Source: Halobacteriovorax sp. (GTDB lineage Bacteria; Bdellovibrionota; Bacteriovoracia; Bacteriovoracales; Bacteriovoracaceae). From it: DNA of 44,210 nucleotides. A model generated the notes under the pieces. That model was not told the DNA's origin and made no database searches. It worked only from the letters and a program-made list of their open reading frames with translations. The first letter of the stretch is position 1, and every line of letters begins with the position of its first letter. The stretch spans positions 1 to 44,210 of the forward strand of contig PBCC01000004.1 of the NCBI GenBank assembly GCA_002716825.1, in the 5' to 3' direction. The translations under genes and the position numbers were made by a program. Positions 7,634 through 16,436 of the stretch are shown here, piece by piece.

Positions 7634-9259
7634 TTGCTAAGAAACGTTAAGGCCCTCTCCTATATCCTGCCATTTATCTGTATGCTCGTTGTTTATGCAG
7701 CGAGCTTTTACTCTGGTTCGCTTTGGGATGATAACGTTTTCATCTTTAAAGCTGAGGCTATTACAAAGTCTCCTCATCCTTTCGTATTTTTCGACTACAC
7801 ATCTTCGAATCATCGTGCCTGGCCTCTAGGTTATGTCTTCTTTTGGATTCTCTATCGAGTTTTTGCCGAAAATTTCATTTGGTACAAAGTTCTCAATCTA
7901 CTTGTGCACTTTTCAAATTTTTACCTGCTGAGAAGGTTTCTTCAAAACCTTCGGATCAAGCATTCATTTTTTATGAGTTTGCTGTTTCTATTTCACCCCC
8001 TTCAGGTGGAATCCGTAAGCTGGATTTTTCAGCTCAACACATTACTCGCAACTAGTTTTGTTCTTCTTTGCTTGAACTGCTTACTTGAGAATAAGTACCG
8101 TTTAAGCCTGCTTTTCTTCGCCCTCAGCCTGCTCACCAAGAGTTATGCTGTGTTTGTGCCTTTTATTTGCATTCTCATTCTTCAAAAGCATTTTACGTTT
8201 AAACAGTCTGTACTGCGATCGATTCCATTTTTTATAATCTCGCTCATCGTTGGACTGCTAACTATTAGAGGAGTCAACTCATCCGACAAGGAAAGCCAAA
8301 TACGGGAAAGGTTCCATACGCAAAATGCACAAAAAACAGTTAAAGAAGAGTCGATTGTGGCTATTCCAAGCCCGACACCTGCAATAGTAGAAAATGAAGA
8401 AGCTATAAGTTTGAGCGATGAGAACGAAGTTGCGCCTGAGACTATAGAAGTCGTAGAATCGACGGAGCCTCAAGAGCTTGCACAAGAGGTTGTTGTTGAG
8501 CAAGCGATCACTCCACCGCCAGAACCTACTCCTGTTACCATGACGGTTATTAAAGAAAGAAAAGTTTTTGACTGGGTTTCGTTTGCCCATACAAAGCTTC
8601 AACTCATGGCCAACTCTATTTCATTTTACCTCCAAACCTTTTTAGTAGGGCGAGATCACTTTCTTTTTTACCCTTTGATAGATCCTTTAGCCTTGGAAAA
8701 TATTTACAATCTTTTGTTATTTTTTCTTTTCATTACGGCTTACTTATTTTTCCTGGCTGATAAGAAGGTTATTCAAACAAACTCGTTTCTAATGGCAACG
8801 CTCTTTGTATGTGCATGGTTACCTATCTCTGGCATTTTTTACGTGCCCTTTATGAAGTTTGCTCATTACTCAGATCATTGGGCCTATCTTTGTTCCATCC
8901 CACTGTCGGTACTTCTCATTCAGGCAATAAATCATCTGATTACTCGTTTTAATCTACGAAATAAAATGAGTTCATTAATGATTGGTTTAATTTTTGCCAT
9001 GCCCATTTCATTTAACTTAATTAAAACAATCCAGTACTCCAGTGTTTTCAATGATCATGAGCAAATGCTCAGACGAAATATTTTACACAACCCTAAAAAT
9101 ACTTTTGTGAGACGCTACCTCGCAGCAAAACTGCATCGAAACGGCGAGACAAGATATGCGATTGAAGAGCTAATAAAAGCTCAAACTATTGATCCTGGAA
9201 ATATGGAAGTTAAAGTTCAATTAGACTATTATAAAGATCAGCTTAAAAAAGAGAAATAA
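7634..9259 (+). CDS. GT-C family membrane glycosyltransferase, TMTC-like, with one C-terminal TPR
   Basis: 541 residues and roughly ten or more membrane segments. Acidic residues W-D-D-N (31-34) sit in the first periplasmic loop, where GT-C enzymes place catalytic Asp, and HPLQVESVSW (121-130) matches the H-P-x-x-V-E-x-V-x-W signature of TMTC/PMT-like O-mannosyltransferases. It would use a lipid-linked sugar at the inner membrane. A TPR-like helix pair closes the protein (about 507-535). The TTG at 7634 is used because a stop codon directly precedes it and the next ATG (7682) would cut the first membrane helix. Residues about 215-308 form an acidic, Pro-rich insertion. Confidence 0.72.
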   Translation: MLRNVKALSYILPFICMLVVYAASFYSGSLWDDNVFIFKAEAITKSPHPFVFFDYTSSNHRAWPLGYVFFWILYRVFAENFIWYKVLNLLVHFSNFYLLRRFLQNLRIKHSFFMSLLFLFHPLQVESVSWIFQLNTLLATSFVLLCLNCLLENKYRLSLLFFALSLLTKSYAVFVPFICILILQKHFTFKQSVLRSIPFFIISLIVGLLTIRGVNSSDKESQIRERFHTQNAQKTVKEESIVAIPSPTPAIVENEEAISLSDENEVAPETIEVVESTEPQELAQEVVVEQAITPPPEPTPVTMTVIKERKVFDWVSFAHTKLQLMANSISFYLQTFLVGRDHFLFYPLIDPLALENIYNLLLFFLFITAYLFFLADKKVIQTNSFLMATLFVCAWLPISGIFYVPFMKFAHYSDHWAYLCSIPLSVLLIQAINHLITRFNLRNKMSSLMIGLIFAMPISFNLIKTIQYSSVFNDHEQMLRRNILHNPKNTFVRRYLAAKLHRNGETRYAIEELIKAQTIDPGNMEVKVQLDYYKDQLKKEK

Positions 9260-10017
9260 TGCGAACCCTTGTCCAAACGACATACGAGCTTACTCGGGCC
9301 CAACTCAAGGCCAGATATAGAAACACTTTTGCGGGTTTGGTGTGGGTTATTCTTAATCCATTGATTATGTTTGGCGCGCAAGCCATAGCCTTCAAACATA
9401 TCCTGAAAATCGATATTCATAATTACTATCTGTATCTAGTATGCGGGCTTACACCCTGGATCTTCTTAATTATGACCATTCAGATGACGACCCCTGTTTT
9501 ACTTCATTCGGGATCTCTGTTGAAGTCTTTTAAAATTAATCCCTTGGTTTTGATATTTTCACAAGTCGCAGATAACTTTTTGAATTTCCTTCTAGCTTTT
9601 TCTATTATGTACCTTCCGATACAGCTTATGTATTCGCCCCCATCTTGGAGTATCATGCTTGCGATCATTCCGCTTGTGTTGCTGATTGTATCTGTTTGCG
9701 CTGTTTGTACGATTTTATCTTTAATGCAAGTTTTTCTTCGTGATACAAATTATGTTGTCAGTTTTGTAACGGGTGTGCTCTTTTTTGTTACGCCCATTTT
9801 TTTCTCTGAGGATATGGTGTCAGAAAATTATAGGTGGATGTTCGATTTTCATTTACCTTATCTTTATATAAAAGCCTTTAGATCATGTTTTTATGAGTTT
9901 AATCTAGATTTTTTCTTACTAGCACTCTCAAAGGCTTCCCTATCAACGATTTTCTTAGTTTCAATTGCTAGCTGGACTTGGAAAAGGAATAAAAATGAAC
10001 TCTACCTCAGAATCTAA
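9259..10017 (+). CDS. ABC-2 type polysaccharide/lipid exporter permease (Wzm/TagG-like)
   Basis: 252 residues, six predicted membrane helices, typical of the ABC-2 permeases of O-antigen, capsule and teichoic acid exporters. The N-terminal amphipathic piece with R-A-x-L-K-A-R-Y-R-N-T...G-x-x-W-x-x-L-N-P is diagnostic. It overlaps the glycosyltransferase stop by one base (TAATG) and the ATPase gene by 23 bases, so the three are translationally coupled. It should form the channel for an undecaprenyl-linked glycan or related lipid moving across the inner membrane. Confidence 0.87.
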   Translation: MRTLVQTTYELTRAQLKARYRNTFAGLVWVILNPLIMFGAQAIAFKHILKIDIHNYYLYLVCGLTPWIFLIMTIQMTTPVLLHSGSLLKSFKINPLVLIFSQVADNFLNFLLAFSIMYLPIQLMYSPPSWSIMLAIIPLVLLIVSVCAVCTILSLMQVFLRDTNYVVSFVTGVLFFVTPIFFSEDMVSENYRWMFDFHLPYLYIKAFRSCFYEFNLDFFLLALSKASLSTIFLVSIASWTWKRNKNELYLRI

Positions 10018-10783
10018 ATCAGTTCTCGAGGTAAATGATTTAAATATTCATTTTGACCTCGACTATCACTTTATTGCCTCAGTTCGTGAGAAGTTTATCC
10101 AAGCGATTAAAGATCCAATTGATTTTTTTTCACCGAGTAAAGATAAGCTTCACGTGCTCAAGGGAATTCAGTTGTCACTAAATCATGGCGATAGACTTGG
10201 GATTATCGGTGTTAATGGTTCAGGAAAGACAACCCTTTGTCGCTGTATAGCTGGTATGTATTCACCTTCAAAGGGCTCGGTTAACATCAACGGTGAAGTC
10301 AGAGCAATTTTTGATACTTCTGTCGGGATTCTTCCTGAGCTAACCGGTCGTGAAAATGCACAATTACTCTCTCAGTTCTTGTTCCCAAGTATAAGCAAGG
10401 ATGAAAGAAAAGCTATTATCGACGACGCTTTAGAGTTTTCTGAACTTGGACACTTTCTTGATACACCCTACAGGACTTATTCCAAGGGCATGCAAACGAG
10501 ACTCAGTCTTTCACTTATTTCATCTAAAGCTACTGATTTACTTATTCTTGATGAAGTCTTCGATGGAGCTGATGAGTTTTTCCAAGAGAAAATCTCCAAA
10601 CGGGTACTTAAGATGATCCATCAATCTGGAGCTGTTATTTTTGTCTCACATTCTCCTGATCAAGTTCTTCAAGCGTGTAATCGCGCCATTTTCTTAAATA
10701 ATGGACATATTGAAATCGATGGATCACCAGAGGAAGTCATTGCACATTATAGAAAGGCTAATATTGGCGGGTCTGTAAAATAG
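9995..10783 (+). CDS. ABC transporter ATP-binding protein (Wzt/TagH/KpsT-like)
   Basis: 262 residues from ATG 9995, which has a GGAAAAGGA-type ribosome site; the frame is open back to 9965. Walker A is GVNGSGKTT (72-80), the signature is Y-S-K-G-M-Q-T-R-L, typical of polysaccharide exporters rather than the LSGGQ form, and Walker B is LLILDEVF. There is no C-terminal carbohydrate-binding domain as in Wzt of some O-antigen systems, so the substrate terminus is probably not read by the ATPase. It pairs with the preceding permease and overlaps the end of the convergent nucleotidyltransferase-like gene by 26 bases. Confidence 0.9.
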   Translation: MNSTSESKSVLEVNDLNIHFDLDYHFIASVREKFIQAIKDPIDFFSPSKDKLHVLKGIQLSLNHGDRLGIIGVNGSGKTTLCRCIAGMYSPSKGSVNINGEVRAIFDTSVGILPELTGRENAQLLSQFLFPSISKDERKAIIDDALEFSELGHFLDTPYRTYSKGMQTRLSLSLISSKATDLLILDEVFDGADEFFQEKISKRVLKMIHQSGAVIFVSHSPDQVLQACNRAIFLNNGHIEIDGSPEEVIAHYRKANIGGSVK

Positions 10784-11657
10784 CTTGATCGATAGATTTT
10801 CTAAGATGCCTTGATTCAGACGAATCAATAGACTCAACGATTCTCGCTAGATGTGAGAAGTGATACTGCATATCATTAGCATTCTTTAAAAACGGCAACT
10901 GTCCTAAAATGCCAAATATCTCCCAGCGCACTTGCCCCAATGTCACTTGCTTCAAGAAGTCTCGTCCATTTTTAAACTCATCGATAGGCCCTAGACCACG
11001 ATCTAATCGCTGCCAATTGTGCTCAAGCCATAAGTGAGGGTAAACCAAGGGGGTCATCTCTAGTTCGGAGGAACTTATATAAGTTCTAATCACGGACTCT
11101 ACACTGGCAAGACCGTTATGCCCTATCGTGGCATCGACCTTCAAAAAGACTCTGTTCCACTTCTTTATTCGAAGTTCAGGATTTAATCGTAGGTTTTTAA
11201 TATCGCTATGATAAAGCCTTAAAAGGTAAACAAGGTCATCCGATTTTGTTTTTGCTTTTTCAACTGTTTGTATTTTTGTCTTTAAAATAATATCTCGATC
11301 TAGTTCATGAGGATTCGCAAGATCATGAGCGAGGCTTAAAGTCTCTGAGGTGTAGTAGTTAAATTCACCGATAACTGGGATAAAATAGCGAATCCATTCC
11401 AAGAAATCACGAAGGATCCTATGATCTAGATCTTTTGCAGTCGCTGTATTGAAGATGGTAAAGTCAATATCACTAAGGCCTGGAACGAGATCTCCAAGTG
11501 CCAGGCTATTTCTCACCCATACTTGAGATGTCGGGAAGCGCCACTGAACAAATGCAATCACTAGTTTTGCAATTAACTTATAAAACTCTATTAAAGTATT
11601 CTCGATCCACTTGATTCTAACAATAGATTTAATAATGAGAATTCTTAGTGCTCTCAT
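10758..11657 (-). CDS. nucleotidyltransferase-fold protein of unknown substrate
   Basis: 299 residues. Residues about 48-66 contain a degenerate DNA polymerase beta-type nucleotidyltransferase motif: N-S-x10-G-L-S-D-I-D-F, with the two Asp of the D-x-D pair intact but the usual G-S replaced by N-S. The rest is helical with no recognised domain; an N-terminal hydrophobic stretch (about 20-40) may associate with the membrane. It overlaps aroA by four bases (ATGA) and is the last gene of the aro operon. Activity on nucleotides, sugars or tRNA cannot be predicted. Confidence 0.6.
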   Translation of the reverse strand: MRALRILIIKSIVRIKWIENTLIEFYKLIAKLVIAFVQWRFPTSQVWVRNSLALGDLVPGLSDIDFTIFNTATAKDLDHRILRDFLEWIRYFIPVIGEFNYYTSETLSLAHDLANPHELDRDIILKTKIQTVEKAKTKSDDLVYLLRLYHSDIKNLRLNPELRIKKWNRVFLKVDATIGHNGLASVESVIRTYISSSELEMTPLVYPHLWLEHNWQRLDRGLGPIDEFKNGRDFLKQVTLGQVRWEIFGILGQLPFLKNANDMQYHFSHLARIVESIDSSESRHLRKSIDQAILQTRQY

Positions 11658-12880
11658 GACTCTATGACATCTTCAAAAAAGAAGGGGTATGATTTTTTTA
11701 CATGCTCATAGTTAACAATCTCACCACCACCATTAACTTTCATAAATAGCGCCGCCATCATAATCATTCGATGATCATCTGGAGCTTCATAAATAACTTT
11801 ATTGGCGTGAAAACTGCCTCCTTGAATCAGCAGCGTGTCGCCAGCCACTTGGTGAGAGATTTCGTTCAAACTCAAGATTTTACAAATCTCACTAAGTCGG
11901 TCTGATTCTTTATGCTGTAAGACTGACAAGTTTTTTAACTTACTCGTTCCATCTGCATAGGCTAAAACAAAGGCTAAAGTCGGTACGAGGTCGGGAAATC
12001 CTGAACAATCCCCCTCCCAAGAGCTCAATGCACCAAGCGAAACCTTAAGTGGAGTTTGACCAAAGTCCACTCTTGCTCCGATATTTTTTAATATCTCAAT
12101 GAAGACACAGTCTGGCTGGAATGTATCGATACTTTTGAAATTAGTAATTTCAACCTCACCACAGATTGCAGCTAGTCCCATCGCGTAAGAGAGTGAACTA
12201 AAATCTAGCGGGATGGCCCAATGATGGTTTTTACATTGTTCAATCGCATCCTCAGTCATTTTTAAATATTCTTCTGAAGCGCTTAGATTTAATGGGGACA
12301 CTTTTCCATTCCATAGACTCATCGTCATGGCCACAGCACTTGCGAATTGCGTCGATCTCGCGGCATCAACCTCAAGTAACTCTAACTTATTTTTCACAGG
12401 TCCCTTAATGAGTAACCAGATGCCATTTCTATTGTGCTCAATACGCGCACCAAGTTTTGTTAAAGGCTCGATCATTTCGCTCATCGGCCTGTCACGCATA
12501 TGCCCCGATGCCTCAAGGTGATATGTATTGCAACCTAGGACAAGTAGAGCTGCTAAAAACCTGGTTGTTGTACCACCATAGCCGCATTCTACAATAATCG
12601 GTTGATCGGATTCCTTCTCGCACTCTGGAAAACTGTTATGAATAACCAGTTGACCATGTGTTGGAGTAGTCATGTTAAGACCAAGCACCTTAAGGCACTT
12701 AAGCATATCTGTGACATCACTTGAGTCGGGAATATTTGAAAGAGTTACTTCGCCTGGTGTGATGGCGGCAAGAAAAAGCATTCTATTGGCCCTAGATTTT
12801 GAGCTAGGAATGCTAATTCTCGCTTTAAATTGTCTATTTGAATTAACATTTTTTTTATTTTCAATTGAGGGAGAGCGCAT
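11654..12880 (-). CDS. aroA: 3-phosphoshikimate 1-carboxyvinyltransferase (EPSP synthase)
   Basis: 408 residues, slightly short for the family. The enzyme joins phosphoenolpyruvate to shikimate 3-phosphate. Visible motifs are the N-terminal P-S-S-K-S-R-A-N-R, the second active-site Asp segment F-P-D-L-V-P and the late K-E-S-D-R-L. The loop usually written G-N-A-G-T-x-x-R reads G-Y-G-G-T-T-T-R here, an uncommon version. Its start lies 20 bases inside the end of aroB, and its TGA overlaps the following gene. The whole aroC-B-A set should be expressed from the promoter upstream of aroC. Confidence 0.93.
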   Translation of the reverse strand: MRSPSIENKKNVNSNRQFKARISIPSSKSRANRMLFLAAITPGEVTLSNIPDSSDVTDMLKCLKVLGLNMTTPTHGQLVIHNSFPECEKESDQPIIVECGYGGTTTRFLAALLVLGCNTYHLEASGHMRDRPMSEMIEPLTKLGARIEHNRNGIWLLIKGPVKNKLELLEVDAARSTQFASAVAMTMSLWNGKVSPLNLSASEEYLKMTEDAIEQCKNHHWAIPLDFSSLSYAMGLAAICGEVEITNFKSIDTFQPDCVFIEILKNIGARVDFGQTPLKVSLGALSSWEGDCSGFPDLVPTLAFVLAYADGTSKLKNLSVLQHKESDRLSEICKILSLNEISHQVAGDTLLIQGGSFHANKVIYEAPDDHRMIMMAALFMKVNGGGEIVNYEHVKKSYPFFFEDVIES

Positions 12881-13883
12881 GAATGTCTCCCTGCTTTCGC
12901 GTTAACGCATTACTAATATTGCTCCACTTTCTTTCTTCAATCACCACTTGGTCTTGTGAATTTACAACAATCAGCTCTACGCTCTCGCTATCAATTGATT
13001 TCTTATCTTTCTTAACAATTGCTATCATTCGATCAAGATCCCAGCTCGATTTATTCCATGGCGTTTTAATGTCGCGAACTTGTAAATTTTCCAATACTTT
13101 TTTCAATTTTTCTAACTGCTGTGATTGATCATCTAAGATGAATATCAGTGCAAGTCCCCAGATGACAGCTTCACCGTGGGGAATACTATAACTCCACTCT
13201 ACGGCATGACCAAAAGTGTGGCCTAGATTCAAGATTTTACGTTCTCCGCTCTCTTTGAAGTCACGTTTTACTAATTCAAGCTTATAGACTGCGCATAAAT
13301 CGATGATATGACTTAAGCTCTCTTGTGCTTCAATTGCTTGAGCAATTTTTAAATCTAGAAATGCATATTTAGCAATTTCACCTTTTCCACTTATGATCTC
13401 TTCTTTTGACAACGAACTTAAAAAATCTTCACAAACAAAAATTTCATTTGGTTGATGGAAGCTGCCGACTAAATTTTTTCCATGCTTGGCATTGATAGCA
13501 ACTTTGCCGCCTATTGATGCATCAACTTGCGACAATATGGTCGTTGGCACGATACTCCATGTGATTCCTCTAAGAAGTGTCGCGGCAACAAATCCAGCAG
13601 CATCACTTAAAGCTCCTCCACCGATAGCAATGAGATGTGACTTCCTTGAGACTCCACGGTCAATGAAAAATTCAAGCGCCCTTTCCCACTCTGCAAAGTT
13701 TTTGGCATTTTCACCTTGGCCAAAGCTAAACCAAAGTAGATTATGTCGCCCTTTAAGATCAGCCAATTCGCTGGCATATAATCTTTCCACTTGTGCATCA
13801 ATACATACAAGTAGCTGACGCTCATCCTCCATCAGGCTCTTAGCAATCTCATCTATATTACTTTTACGTATCCATTTACTCAT
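12861..13883 (-). CDS. aroB: 3-dehydroquinate synthase
   Basis: 340 residues, typical. AroB cyclises DAHP to 3-dehydroquinate using NAD and a divalent metal. The NAD-binding loop IGGGALSDAAGF (around residue 95) and the metal-site motif NLGHTFGHAVE (around 220) are clear, as is D-A-S-I-G-G-K-V-A with the catalytic lysine region. ATG 13883 overlaps the last bases of aroC (13876-13883). The neighbouring shikimate genes support the call. Confidence 0.94.
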   Translation of the reverse strand: MSKWIRKSNIDEIAKSLMEDERQLLVCIDAQVERLYASELADLKGRHNLLWFSFGQGENAKNFAEWERALEFFIDRGVSRKSHLIAIGGGALSDAAGFVAATLLRGITWSIVPTTILSQVDASIGGKVAINAKHGKNLVGSFHQPNEIFVCEDFLSSLSKEEIISGKGEIAKYAFLDLKIAQAIEAQESLSHIIDLCAVYKLELVKRDFKESGERKILNLGHTFGHAVEWSYSIPHGEAVIWGLALIFILDDQSQQLEKLKKVLENLQVRDIKTPWNKSSWDLDRMIAIVKKDKKSIDSESVELIVVNSQDQVVIEERKWSNISNALTRKQGDIHALSLN

Positions 13884-14869
13884 AGGCTTTTTGTCTCAAA
13901 TAGTGATCGGCCAAAACAAATCGAACCATTGCTTCCACAACGGGGATGGCCCTTGGGATAATGCACGGGTCATGGCGCCCTTCTTTTGCCTTATCTCCAA
14001 TAGTCGATGTCGGCTTGAAAACACAATTCATGGTGAGGCGTTCACCACTGCTTATTCCACCCTCGATTCCGCCAAAATTTGCAGCGTCACTGGACACCAC
14101 GGACCCAGGCAAGTCAGCCATTTGCTCGCCTAACCCGAATGAGAATGCGACACAGGCTCCAATGGACAATACGGCCTTAGCAAGATCGGCTTTTAGTTTA
14201 TCAAAAGCTGGCTCGCCTAATCCTGCTGGACAATTTTCAACAATGATTGTGACTTTGCCGCCACGAGATTCACCGTTTTTTTTTAAGATCTAGTAGGTAG
14301 TTCTTAATATTTTCAGTTTGGTCTGTACCGGGAAAATGATATTCATCAAACTTGGTTTTAGAAATTGATTCTATTTTTCCATCGTGCTCGAAGGGACCAA
14401 GCTTGGTGATAAAAGCTTTAACTTCAGTTTTTGGCATGACCAGACTTGCGAAGTATCCTGCAATGACTCTGGCTAAAGTTTCACGTCCGCTAGATCTTCC
14501 ACCACCTCGATGATCGCGAATCCCATATTTTTGCATCGTGGTTTTATCTGCGTGTCCCGGGCGATAATTATTTTGAAGTTTGTCGTAATCTTTACTGCGT
14601 TGATTCGTGTTCTTAACAATGACTGCAATAGGTGTTCCTAACGTTTTGCCATCCATAATCCCCGACAGAACCTCGGCGCGATCAGGCTCCAATCTTGAAG
14701 TTGTTCCTTCAATTTTTCCCGGTGCTCTTTTATCAAGCGCAGCCTGCAAATCGTCTGCGCAAAAATTAAGTCCTGGCGGCACCCCATCAATAATCACTCC
14801 TAAGGCAACACCGTGAGACTCACCAAAGCTGGTCATCGATATCATTTTGCCAAATGTATTGCCTCGCAT
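13876..14869 (-). pseudogene. aroC: chorismate synthase, frameshifted at an A9 tract
   Basis: Chorismate synthase makes chorismate from EPSP with reduced FMN. The first 196 residues (14869-14285) contain S-F-G-E-S-H-G and G-G-R-S-S-G-R-E-T; frame 0 then reads K-K-K-R and stops at 14270-14272. In the +1 frame from the nine-A run (14276-14284) the protein continues without a break to 13876 with G-G-I-S-S-G-E, G-R-H-D-P-C and R-A-I-P-V-V-E-A-M, all catalytic or FMN-site motifs. Removing one A gives a normal 330-residue enzyme. Because the gene is needed for aromatic synthesis and both halves are well conserved, slippage rescue or an assembly error is as likely as true loss. It leads the aro operon; start supported by AAGGAG. 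Confidence 0.85.
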
Positions 14870-14892
14870 GAGTACTCCTTGAATAAGTATCT

Positions 14893-14901
14893 ATTATAAC
14901 A
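14893..14901 (-). promoter_or_regulatory. extended -10 promoter of the aro operon
   Basis: On the minus strand TGTTATAAT gives a perfect -10 hexamer with the TGn extension; there is no clear -35 box, as is usual for this class. The initiation site would be about 15 bases before the AAGGAG ribosome site of aroC. Confidence 0.5.
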
Positions 14902-14956
14902 AGGTTACAAGTTATTGCTTGAGGAGAAATGTTGCCGTCAAAGTAAAACGGTCAAC

Positions 14957-16372
14957 TTATAAGTCGACTTCTTTAAGTAGAAAGTTTGGCAATCTACCGG
15001 CCAATGCTTGCGCCTCAATAGTGAGATTGACTAGAGACTGCCTGGAGGAAACAACCAGTTTTTGATCGGATATCAGCTGCTCCTCTGCCGTAATGACTTG
15101 ATCTAGGTCTACTCTGCCCTTAGCGTATAATTTTGAATAAGCATCTAGGGCCTGGCGAGCTAAACTCTCTCTTTCTTGAGCAGTTTTCAAGTTAAGTGCT
15201 AGGTTCTTATGTCTTTCACCAAGAGTAGCTGCAGTTCCGAGAAGAATCTTATTCCATTGGCTTGAATAGCGCTCTAATGTCTTTTTCCTAGCATTCACCT
15301 TTGCCAACTCAGCTTTTTGTTCCTCATTTCCTAGAGCAAAGTTAATTTGGACACCTAAAGCAATTTCATCATTCTTTGTTCCCAAGATTCCGCCAGAAAT
15401 AGCGTCAGCACGATTTAGCTCCCAATCATTATTCCCGTAACTAGCAAATAACTTTATATCCGGAACATCTTTTTGCGAACGAGCCTTAGCTTGCAATGAC
15501 AGCGCATCTAATCTTTTAATTAAAAGCTGGCGATCAACATTCTCTTTTAAATGCCATCCCTTCCAAGATTTAGTCCAATCTTGCTTTAATCCCTTTGGAT
15601 TGAATTTCACATCGAGGGCTTGATCGGCGATAACAACCCCCAATTCTTCCTTAAGCGACCACATTCTATTTTCAATATCTCGTATGGCCGTTTCTCGAGC
15701 AAGTAGGCTTTCACGCGCGCGTAGCTCATCAACTTTTTCTCGCAAACCATCTCGAACTTGTTTTCGAACATATTTTAATCGCTTATCGACTCTAAGCAGG
15801 GCTGCCCTTTCAAGCTCAAGCAGCAATTGTAAGCTGGAGCCCTCAACGTAGAGTTTTGAAAGAGTAATAAGCTGACTTATCTCGCTGGAGTTTAATGTCA
15901 AAGAGAGAACCTGTTCATTAGCACGAAGTGTTTTTTCTTCTAAATTAAACGTTCTTCCAAAAATGTTTCGGCCAAAGTCTTGCGTGTACGTTAAGCGCTG
16001 CTGAAATAGGTAACTCTGTGAAATAGAGCTCTTTGGCTTCAAATGCTGGTGCGTACTAACAAGGCTTAACTCCCCTCCCCAAGAAAACGGTTTCGCAAGC
16101 GTGAGCTCATTAACCCAAGCTTGATTTGCGGAGACTAGCGAGAAGGGATCACGCTCAAAATTAGAGTCGGTATAACTACTTTCAAACTGTAAATTAAGAT
16201 CAAGCGATGCATTTAGAATTCTCGTGTCTGCCTGGCTAATAGTCACTTCATCCCGAGCATCCATAAGGGCTGAATTATTGTCATAGGTCTTCTGGATTAG
16301 TGAACGCAAAGAGGCATTCGAACTTGGTAAAGACAAAAAGAGGATAGCTAGAATACATAAGATTTTGGTCAT
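14957..16372 (-). CDS. TolC-like outer membrane efflux family protein
   Basis: 471 residues from ATG 16372; the frame is open to a GTG at 16387. A signal peptide (about 1-22, ending S-S-N-A-S) is followed by a mainly helical protein with two coiled-coil halves and the repeated pattern of outer membrane efflux proteins, e.g. A-R-x-S-L-L-A-R-E near the middle and Y-A-K-G-R-V-D-L-D-Q-V-I-x-A-E-x-x-L near the end. Such proteins form trimeric channels for tripartite pumps or type I secretion, but no inner-membrane partner is next to it. It diverges from rnpB; its promoter must overlap that of rnpB. Confidence 0.78.
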   Translation of the reverse strand: MTKILCILAILFLSLPSSNASLRSLIQKTYDNNSALMDARDEVTISQADTRILNASLDLNLQFESSYTDSNFERDPFSLVSANQAWVNELTLAKPFSWGGELSLVSTHQHLKPKSSISQSYLFQQRLTYTQDFGRNIFGRTFNLEEKTLRANEQVLSLTLNSSEISQLITLSKLYVEGSSLQLLLELERAALLRVDKRLKYVRKQVRDGLREKVDELRARESLLARETAIRDIENRMWSLKEELGVVIADQALDVKFNPKGLKQDWTKSWKGWHLKENVDRQLLIKRLDALSLQAKARSQKDVPDIKLFASYGNNDWELNRADAISGGILGTKNDEIALGVQINFALGNEEQKAELAKVNARKKTLERYSSQWNKILLGTAATLGERHKNLALNLKTAQERESLARQALDAYSKLYAKGRVDLDQVITAEEQLISDQKLVVSSRQSLVNLTIEAQALAGRLPNFLLKEVDL

Positions 16373-16399
16373 AATGCGATTTACCACGATGCTAATATC

Positions 16400-16428
16400 T
16401 TGACTATGCTTTCGACTAGTTGCATAAA
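16400..16428 (+). promoter_or_regulatory. sigma70 promoter of rnpB
   Basis: TTGACT (16400-16405), a 17-base spacer and CATAAA (16423-16428). The predicted initiation site, about eight bases after the -10 box, coincides with the 5' end of the P1 helix at 16437, which independently supports both calls. Confidence 0.65.
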
Positions 16429-16436
16429 CGAGTCAG

